From NCBI RefSeq assembly GCF_029051725.1, contig NZ_JAACFU010000002.1, positions 372,001 through 436,000 on the forward strand: a stretch of DNA of 64,000 nt, read 5' to 3'. Shown here one piece after another: positions 58,310 through 64,000 of this stretch. This DNA is from Bradyrhizobium sp. CSS354 (GTDB lineage: Bacteria > Pseudomonadota > Alphaproteobacteria > Rhizobiales > Xanthobacteraceae). Positions within the stretch are counted from its first letter, which is position 1. Each line of letters starts with the position of its first letter. The notes beneath the pieces are model-generated. The model was not told where the DNA came from and made no database searches. It was given only the letters and a program-made list of their open reading frames with translations. A program made the position numbers and the translations under genes.

Positions 58310-59455
58310 ATGCCCAAACAACCTCCTGGCAGCAAGATCAAACCGACCCATACGCAGGACACGAAGCGCTCATACTTGAAGGGCGGATGGTTGCTACTGG
58401 CGCGTGCGCAGAAGAAACTGACCAGGCCGGGCGACATTATCGATGCCCTCATGCATCTGTTTTCCGATCCCACACTCGTGCTCCGGGCGGCAACAACGCG
58501 GCAGTACAAGCAGCAGGTACGTGCGGTCATTGAGTACAAGCTCAATAAAGGAGAACTGGCCCATGATCGCGCAGTGTCCGGCCTCGCCGACCTGACGACT
58601 CTGCTGAAGGACCGCCGCGGCCCCTGCCGGAAGCGTACATCAGGAGCGAAACTCAAGGCGCCGACCAAAGCGGAATACCTCCAGATTTGCAGTGATTTCA
58701 ATCGCCGCTGGAGGCTCGCCGGCGGGCTGGACGAGACCGATACCGTTCTGTCCCTGATGATCGCCCTCGGCCCCTACCTCGGGCTCCGTCCCCAGGAATG
58801 GCTAAACACGACGATCCTTGGCGACAAAATGATTGTTGCCAACGCGAAATCAACCAACGGGCGATCGGCAGGCAAGACCCGCACTATTCTGCTCGACAAC
58901 TTTCCGGAGGGTATCACGCATCTAGTAGAGCAGCTGATCGCCGGGCTTCGCCGCCTTTTCTATGGACTGGAAGAAAACTGGAGGCGGCTCCTCGGGCGGC
59001 TTGGCGAGAGGCTGGCGAGGGTTTGTGCGCGGTTGGGCATCCGTAGGTGGTCGTTGTACACCACACGGCACGTAGCCATGGCTAACTGGAAGCGCGCCGG
59101 CTTCGGCGCCGCGGAGATCGCGGCCCTAGCTGGACATATCTCGATCAAGACAGCCCGCAATCATTACGCGGGCGGCCGCCATGGTTGGACGGCCAAATTT
59201 GCTTGCGCCCGGCCAGACCCCGATCTGACGGCCTTGATCTCGTTGCGTAACAATACGACGCTCATTCGCCCGGCAGTCGCTGTCAGGGCCGAGACCAGCA
59301 AACGAGAGGTTATCGATGCGACCGCGCCGGTCGAACGTCCATTGATCGCTAATTTGAACCAGCCCCGCCCGGATGACCCAACCGCAGCGGGTGAAACGCT
59401 GACGCCCCGTGGCAATGACAACTCCGACGAGGGGCTTGGGTTTGGCATGCCTTAA
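58310..59455 (+). CDS. Tyrosine recombinase of a tRNA-Thr island
   Basis: 381 residues from ATG 58310, with GGGAG upstream. Catalytic landmarks: Arg in YLGLRPQEWLNT, TTRH in RWSLYTTRHVAMANWKRAGF, AGHIS and the Tyr nucleophile in RNHYAGGRHG. The N-terminal 100 residues are basic and could bind arm sites. The C-terminal 80 residues are polar and extra to the family core. It is not close to the integrase at 1888. It should mobilise the island that starts at tRNA-Thr and extends past the window. Confidence 0.85.
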   Translation: MPKQPPGSKIKPTHTQDTKRSYLKGGWLLLARAQKKLTRPGDIIDALMHLFSDPTLVLRAATTRQYKQQVRAVIEYKLNKGELAHDRAVSGLADLTTLLKDRRGPCRKRTSGAKLKAPTKAEYLQICSDFNRRWRLAGGLDETDTVLSLMIALGPYLGLRPQEWLNTTILGDKMIVANAKSTNGRSAGKTRTILLDNFPEGITHLVEQLIAGLRRLFYGLEENWRRLLGRLGERLARVCARLGIRRWSLYTTRHVAMANWKRAGFGAAEIAALAGHISIKTARNHYAGGRHGWTAKFACARPDPDLTALISLRNNTTLIRPAVAVRAETSKREVIDATAPVERPLIANLNQPRPDDPTAAGETLTPRGNDNSDEGLGFGMP

Positions 59456-59680
59456 AGGAATTCGCCATCTCTGTAGGACGCTAGTCAACTGGGCTCGGAG
59501 TGGCGGCCGTGATCGGAGACGCGCAAGGCAGGGGCCGCGCAGATTCCGCGCGTAGGGGCGCGTGAAACAACGCCAATCGCGAGAGCACAGTCACGATCCG
59601 CCTGGCCGATTTGCAATCTTTTCTAGCGACCAAACGTTTTCGGCTCCCGACCCAACCTCCGCACGAAATTAGCGACGCCT

Positions 59681-60045
59681 CCTATGGCGGAATTCGCGCT
59701 ATCGATCTGAAGACCGGCAGGACGCGGTGGGATCGTCCGTTGGGTGAAGCCCGGACGAACGGCCCGTTCGGGATCCCGTCGATGTTGCCGATCAGAATTG
59801 GGACGCCAAATAATGGCGGTGCCGTCGTGACCGCCGGCGGCCTGATCTTCATGCCAGCGACGACCGACAATGTGATCCGTGCCATCGACATTAAGACCGG
59901 AAAAACCATCTGGAAGGACGTGCTTCCTGCCGGCGGCCAGGCCACGCCGATCACCTATGAGGCCGACGGCCGCCAATACCACGCGATCATGACCAGCGGT
60001 CATCATTTCATGGAGACGCCGATCGGCGATTCCTTGGTGGCTTAA
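59681..60045 (+). pseudogene. 3' fragment of a PQQ-dependent glucose/quinate-type dehydrogenase
   Basis: Encodes IRAIDLKTGRTRWDRPLGEA, GPFGIPSMLPIRIGTPNNGG, AVVTAGGLIFMPATTDNVIR and GRQYHAIMTSGHHFMETPIG: the last beta-propeller blade of membrane-bound PQQ dehydrogenases. The roughly 650 upstream residues are missing, and the bases before about 59680 are unrelated. The end differs from the family (DSLVA). It is a relic probably left by recombination. Confidence 0.82.
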
Positions 60046-60194
60046 GCTTTGCCGGCAAAATAGATGTCATCGAGACCCCGACCGGTGTCCGTTTCGATTC
60101 GCCGATCCGAGAAGGTCCCATCAACTCGCCAGCATCACAATGAAACAGCGCCTGGCGATCTAGCCCGTTCGCATATTCCCGTCTTCCTGAGCGA

Positions 60195-60473
60195 CTATTT
60201 GGAGGCGAGCTTAATCCGAACTCCCTGACCGGACTTCTCGTCCGGAAAAATGAATTCTATGCCTGCTTTCTCGAAGCCAGATCTGATGGCCTTCAGGGCA
60301 TTCCTTCGGCGCAGATCTTTGGAGGAGAGGTCGTCCTCGGCTTCCAATTTCGAGATCGTCCGCTGGCTGAGCCCTGCCAATTTGGCTGCTCCTGCCTGAT
60401 CGAGACCGAGCAGTCCCCTTGCTGCACGGATCATCGCCGACGTCAGCATCTCCTCCCGGTCCAACTCCGTCAC
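60195..60473 (-). CDS. XRE-type helix-turn-helix regulator
   Basis: 92 residues from ATG 60473; internal ATGs at 60452 and 60437 are possible. HTH: IRAARGLLGLDQAGAAKLAG, LSQRTISKLEAEDD. The C-terminal region, ALKAIRSGFEKAGIEFIFPD, is usual for small phage/island repressors. Divergent from the cassette starting at 60599, with a palindrome between. It probably represses both promoters. Confidence 0.9.
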   Translation of the reverse strand: MTELDREEMLTSAMIRAARGLLGLDQAGAAKLAGLSQRTISKLEAEDDLSSKDLRRRNALKAIRSGFEKAGIEFIFPDEKSGQGVRIKLASK

Positions 60474-60555
60474 CGAATCGCTCCTCAGGGTGCGATTAAG
60501 GTTAACACGGCTGGATCGGAGTACCTCGGCATGAAAACGTTGCGGCCTCCTTAAT

Positions 60556-60574
60556 TCGTGCTATAGTAGCACGA
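60556..60574. promoter_or_regulatory. Operator palindrome overlapping a -10 box
   Basis: TCGTGCT-ATAGT-AGCACGA: perfect 7-bp arms and a 5-bp centre. It covers a TATAGT -10-like hexamer (60562-60567), 25 bp before the cassette's first ATG. It is the probable binding site of the XRE protein. Confidence 0.7.
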
Positions 60575-60598
60575 TTGTCAACCAAAGGAGATCGTTAC

Positions 60599-61474
60599 AT
60601 GGAAGTTGAGTCGCTCAGTGAGTCCATTTCCGAGGCCGCGCTCGCGCGCAGCGCTCGAACGCTCGTTGCCAACGCCGTCGCATCGGCTTTCAATGAAGAC
60701 CCGGTGATCGGCCCGGATCTCAGCCGAGCGATCTCGGTGGTGGGCTCCGTCGTGAAGCGCCACGGCCTTTTGCTCCAGAGCACGACGGCCAATGCGCTCG
60801 CCGCCAGCGGCCGGTTCGACGTCCTCGTCGACATCGCGATCCCGATCGTCGACGCCGCCAGCGAATTGCTGCTCGCCCGCAATGCCGCGGAAGACCTTGC
60901 TCGGATCAATATCCGGGCCGACGCGTCTGCCGAGCGCATCGTCACGGTCGATCTCGTGGTGGTTGATCCGGAGGTGGGCTGGGCCGGCGTCTACGACTTC
61001 AAGCGGGGCAATGGCCCGGTCGACGGCCGCACCCGGCGGCCGACCGAGCATGACTTGAGGGCGGCGGGCATGGTGCTGTCCAGCTATCTCGCGAAGCGAG
61101 GCTACCGCAATATCTTGCGCGTCACGGCGGGCGTGATCGACTACTACGGGAACACCGGCTTCACCAAGGACTTCAAGATCGGTCGCGAGGAGCTCGATTC
61201 GCACTTCGAGGTCCCGGTCCGTGAGACGCTGGACACGGTCACCTCGTGCCTTCGCAAGGCGCTGCTCGCCGAACTGCCGCACCTCTTCTCCACCGTCATC
61301 GAGGGGGTTATCCGCGAGAACGCCAAGAAGGATGAGACGACCTGCGGCATCGGGCTGATGCCCGATCTTGATCCGTTGCGGGCCGAAGCGCCCGTCGTTC
61401 ATTTCGCCAACGCGCGCCCGACCGGGCCGGGACCGCGCAAACCGGCCGTGACCGCCAAGATCGGCGCGGCTTAA
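60599..61474 (+). CDS. Unknown protein with PD-(D/E)xK nuclease-like motif
   Basis: 291 residues from ATG 60599, with GGAG upstream. Residues 112-137 (ERIVTVDLVVVDPE, then GVYDFKRGNG) place Asp118/Asp123 and Asp133-x-Lys135 on consecutive strands, the arrangement of PD-(D/E)xK nucleases. The preceding helix (PIVDAASELLLARNAAEDLA) would carry the first acidic residue. The C-terminal part (KRGYRNILRVTAGVIDYYG) continues the fold. I do not recognise the family; the nuclease reading is by motif only. First gene of the cassette operon. Confidence 0.65.
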   Translation: MEVESLSESISEAALARSARTLVANAVASAFNEDPVIGPDLSRAISVVGSVVKRHGLLLQSTTANALAASGRFDVLVDIAIPIVDAASELLLARNAAEDLARINIRADASAERIVTVDLVVVDPEVGWAGVYDFKRGNGPVDGRTRRPTEHDLRAAGMVLSSYLAKRGYRNILRVTAGVIDYYGNTGFTKDFKIGREELDSHFEVPVRETLDTVTSCLRKALLAELPHLFSTVIEGVIRENAKKDETTCGIGLMPDLDPLRAEAPVVHFANARPTGPGPRKPAVTAKIGAA

Positions 61475-61541
61475 TCCATCGGCGCCGCCGACGGCCCGTC
61501 GGCGGCGCTAATCAAACCCGACGGAAGTGGACGTCCAAGAC

Positions 61542-62156
61542 ATGACTGACAACACCAATGCGCCCGCGTCCAATGCTCGGCATGAGGATGACCGCCGAGT
61601 TGACGGAGCTGGGTCCGTGGTCGCGATCGATCGGCGATCGACCCCCGACGCTTGCGGCCACCGCCCCGTCTGGCCGGTCAAGGAGCAGCCGGATCGCCGT
61701 TGGCCTTTCAAGGCCGCCGATGTCGTGCCGTTACAATGGTGGCGAACGCTGCCCTCAGATGCGCTTCGCGACGCCGAGCAGTCCCTCATGCTGACGACCT
61801 TGGATCGAATCGGCGTGCTCCATCCGGTCGATGATCTTAAAGCCGCGCTCGCCGGCGACGCGGCGGCCGCCATCAACATGGCGTTCTCGATGATGCCGAT
61901 CGAGAAGACCACGCTGGCCATCGACATCGGGATGACCGCGCTCTGCCGTTGCGCGCTTGCGCGACACGCGGCGTCGGCGCTGGTCATGGCGCAAGTGATC
62001 GGCCTGACCAACTTCGATCACGGGTTGTCCATCGAACTTGCCATGTCCTGGTACAGGCACGGACTGCGCTACGCGAGTGATCCGCGCAAATTCCGCGAGG
62101 CCGAGACCGTGCTCTTGAAGACCTTCCATGAACTCGACCGTTCCGGATCGCGGTGA
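61542..62156 (+). CDS. Unknown cassette protein
   Basis: 204 residues from ATG 61542; GTG 61527 is in frame. The first 65 residues are polar and Pro/Arg-rich. The remainder is helical (WWRTLPSDALRDAEQSLMLT, INMAFSMMPIEKTTLAIDIG, LALARHAASALVMAQVIGL). No motif recognised. Its 3' end overlaps the longest possible frame of the AAA+ gene. It may be an adaptor for the ATPase. Confidence 0.6.
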   Translation: MTDNTNAPASNARHEDDRRVDGAGSVVAIDRRSTPDACGHRPVWPVKEQPDRRWPFKAADVVPLQWWRTLPSDALRDAEQSLMLTTLDRIGVLHPVDDLKAALAGDAAAAINMAFSMMPIEKTTLAIDIGMTALCRCALARHAASALVMAQVIGLTNFDHGLSIELAMSWYRHGLRYASDPRKFREAETVLLKTFHELDRSGSR

Positions 62157-62238
62157 CGGACGCGGTGCTGGTCTCCACCCCAAACGCTTCTCAGATGATG
62201 TCCGGCTCCCGCCAACACGGCGGCTGGGAGCACGAAGC

Positions 62239-63801
62239 ATGACGACCTCGGACGATTCCGATGATTTCGATCACACAGTCGAGGACGATGCTGCGTCGAC
62301 TGGAGCCGCGGCCGATTCTTCGGACCTCGATGAAGAACTGAAAAAGTTGCCGCGCCTCCTGCGCTACGCATTGCTTTCGAGCAAAGGCGAAGAGCACACC
62401 CAGGAGCGACTCGTCGGAGAGATCAATGAGGTCTGTCCTGGTCTTGCCGAGACCTCGGCCTGGATCGTGACGCAGACCTCGGCCGCCGGTCTTGAGCTCG
62501 CCGCCGAGCTCGACCGGCGAGCCGTCAAACAGGACGAGCCCGCCTTACGCAGCCTTTCCGACTGCGTTCGCGTTTTTAGTCTGCCATTACCCTGCAGCGC
62601 AGAGTTCTTCGATGACTATCAGAGGGTGGGCAAAGCTTTGATCGCAAGCTTTGGGAAGGTCTGCCACGACGCCGATGAGAACCTGTGTGCTGAGCTGGAA
62701 GAGTTTGTCTTCGGCTGGGCCGCGCTGCCGGCGTGCAGCGATCTGGTTTCACGGCATGGCAGCGCCGCCGCCGGCGCCGCCAGGCTTGGCCCCCTCACGG
62801 CAGAGCACCGCCTCACAGCGACCAAGGTAGCTCTGCGTCGCAAGCTGAAAGAGGAGGAAGAAAGACGGCAGCAGAGGGATGCCGAGACCGCCTCCACGAG
62901 TGAGTTGCAGAAACCTCTGGCGCCTTCAGCGCCGGAGCGCAGCGTCGTTGTGGCACAGCTCTCTGAGCAGCAGATGAAGAACACCAAGCTCAAAGACGTT
63001 CTTGGGCCATTCAAAGGTATCGTCAACGTCGCCATGCCGCTTGTCGAGGCGCCGCCTCTGCATGTCGTGCGTAGTGCCCTCCTTTTTGAATTCCCCTATG
63101 CCGCCGAAGTGATTGATTTTGCGCTCGCCGATCTTGTCGGCCGACCAACAGTTCGCTTACGTCCTCTACTGTTCGTGGGCGAATCCGGCGGCGGCAAGAG
63201 CAGATTCGCACGGCGCCTGGCTGAGTTGTTGGGCGTCAACGTCTGGCGCACTGATGCCAGCCGCGCTGATGGCGCCGCGTTCGGCGGCACCGACCGCCGG
63301 TGGTATTCCGCCGAACCTTGCCATCCTTTTCTTGCGGTTGCGCAGGGCGCGAGCGCCAACCCACTGGTGATTATCGATGAGATCGAAAAAAGCGCGACGC
63401 GGAATGACTATGGCCGGCTCTGGGACTGCCTCCTCGGCTTCCTCGAATTCGAGACGAACAGTCGCTATCCAGATCCAGCGCTGCAGACGAATCTGGACTT
63501 GTCGCACGTCTCCTACGTCGCTACCGCCAACAGCGTCGATCCTCTGCCCTCGCCGATCCGCGACCGCTTTCGGGTCGTGAGATTTCCGAACCCCACGTCC
63601 GCTGATCTCGACGCGCTCTTGCCTGCGATCATCGCCGACCTTGCGAAGGATCGCGGCCTCGACACCCACTGGGTTCCGCCGCTCGACGGCACTGAACACA
63701 TCGCCGCCGCGCAAAGCTGGCACGGCGGCTCGGTCCGGCTCCTCCGTCGCATCGTCGAGGCTATCCTCCGCGATCGCGACGCCAACGCGACCCGAAACTG
63801 A
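62239..63801 (+). CDS. Lon-like AAA+ ATPase without protease domain
   Basis: 520 residues from ATG 62239, with GGGAG upstream; an ATG at 62128 is possible. Residues 1-200 are unique, with an acidic N-terminus and a charged helix (VALRRKLKEEEERRQQRDAE) near 197-216. The AAA+ domain has Walker A FVGESGGGKSRF (312-323), Walker B LVIIDEIEKSA (376-386), sensor 1 VATANSVDPLPSPIRDRFRV with the arginine finger, and sensor 2 GGSVRLLRRIVEA. The order matches Lon, but no Ser-Lys protease domain follows. It probably remodels protein or DNA complexes for the other cassette products. Confidence 0.85.
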   Translation: MTTSDDSDDFDHTVEDDAASTGAAADSSDLDEELKKLPRLLRYALLSSKGEEHTQERLVGEINEVCPGLAETSAWIVTQTSAAGLELAAELDRRAVKQDEPALRSLSDCVRVFSLPLPCSAEFFDDYQRVGKALIASFGKVCHDADENLCAELEEFVFGWAALPACSDLVSRHGSAAAGAARLGPLTAEHRLTATKVALRRKLKEEEERRQQRDAETASTSELQKPLAPSAPERSVVVAQLSEQQMKNTKLKDVLGPFKGIVNVAMPLVEAPPLHVVRSALLFEFPYAAEVIDFALADLVGRPTVRLRPLLFVGESGGGKSRFARRLAELLGVNVWRTDASRADGAAFGGTDRRWYSAEPCHPFLAVAQGASANPLVIIDEIEKSATRNDYGRLWDCLLGFLEFETNSRYPDPALQTNLDLSHVSYVATANSVDPLPSPIRDRFRVVRFPNPTSADLDALLPAIIADLAKDRGLDTHWVPPLDGTEHIAAAQSWHGGSVRLLRRIVEAILRDRDANATRN

Positions 63802-64000
63802 TGAGCCGTACCGCCATGTACAAGTCACCAAACCTCCCGTTCGGCCTGCCTTGGAGACAACCGGCGAATCCTTTAGTCGAAGTCGCCACCCAAGTACCGA
63901 GCCAGCCGGAGATTGTTCTGTCCGAGGATACGGGAACGCCCGAGACGATGGCGCGCATGCTCGAGGCCACCGGCAACTACAAAATCCTTCGCCGTCTTGC
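63801..64000 (+). CDS. Last cassette gene, truncated by the window
   Basis: ATG 63801 overlaps the AAA+ stop (TGATG), so it is co-translated. About 66 residues are visible: MSRTAMYKSPNLPFGLPWRQ and, later, TMARMLEATGNYKILRRL. The last phrase resembles the region before the catalytic domain of some alphaproteobacterial 3'-5' exonucleases. Too little is visible to decide. Confidence 0.6.
   Translation, partial: MSRTAMYKSPNLPFGLPWRQPANPLVEVATQVPSQPEIVLSEDTGTPETMARMLEATGNYKILRRL

Noticed and set aside
1..64000. CRISPR arrays
   Set aside because: No set of regularly spaced short repeats and no cas-like genes were seen. The repeats found are palindromic singles or pairs.

Overview
The window reads as a chromosomal stretch of a Bradyrhizobium-like alphaproteobacterium. 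It has uniformly high-GC coding, many lipid and aromatic catabolism genes, and families of palindromic intergenic repeats. It also carries a GTG-started 14-codon gene with a 17-nt Shine-Dalgarno sequence, which matches the rreB gene described from Bradyrhizobiaceae. The species cannot be fixed from the sequence alone.

Layout. (1) 1-1.7 kb: the end of an unrecognised gene and a Gfo/Idh/MocA oxidoreductase. (2) 1,781-17,221: a 15.4-kb integrated element bounded by 41-bp direct repeats that lie in tRNA-Trp. It has an integrase/Arc-type repressor operon, paired operator-like dyads, an excisionase-like gene, an early operon (TSCPD-like, RusA, a primase/helicase-like ATPase), a packaging block with a large terminase, one tail-collar protein, and about ten small genes of unknown role. 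No portal, capsid, tail tube or lysis gene is recognisable, so it looks like a phage satellite or a stripped prophage. (3) 17.3-57 kb: core chromosome. This holds a serine hydrolase, SDRs, a histidine phosphatase and an ArgE-like deacetylase; a fatty-acid/beta-keto-acid degradation block (phosphotransferase, acyl-CoA dehydrogenase, TetR, RidA, CaiB, two BKACE enzymes, two MFS carriers); a VapBC-type toxin-antitoxin pair; a sugar-dehydrogenase-like lipoprotein; small stress membrane proteins; tRNA-Gly and rreB; a hybrid histidine kinase; a UvrD-like helicase; an amidohydrolase/GAF/MFS operon facing a LysR gene; tRNA-Tyr; an RlmB-like rRNA methyltransferase; and secreted Gly/Tyr- or Trp/Asn-rich small proteins.

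(4) 57,029 to the right edge: tRNA-Thr followed by what looks like a second island. It contains a decayed IS1-type transposase, a tyrosine recombinase, a gene fragment of a PQQ-dependent dehydrogenase, and then an uncharacterised cassette. In the cassette an XRE regulator is transcribed away from an operator-like palindrome, and a plus-strand operon runs off the window. That operon encodes a protein with a PD-(D/E)xK-like motif, an unknown protein, a Lon-like AAA+ ATPase without a protease domain, and a truncated gene. This cassette is the best candidate here for an undescribed system.

On the 15.4-kb element, the repeat covers the 5' half of tRNA-Trp rather than the usual 3' half. The intact tRNA gene therefore now has element DNA where its promoter should be, while the chromosomal upstream region drives only a half-tRNA copy at the far end.
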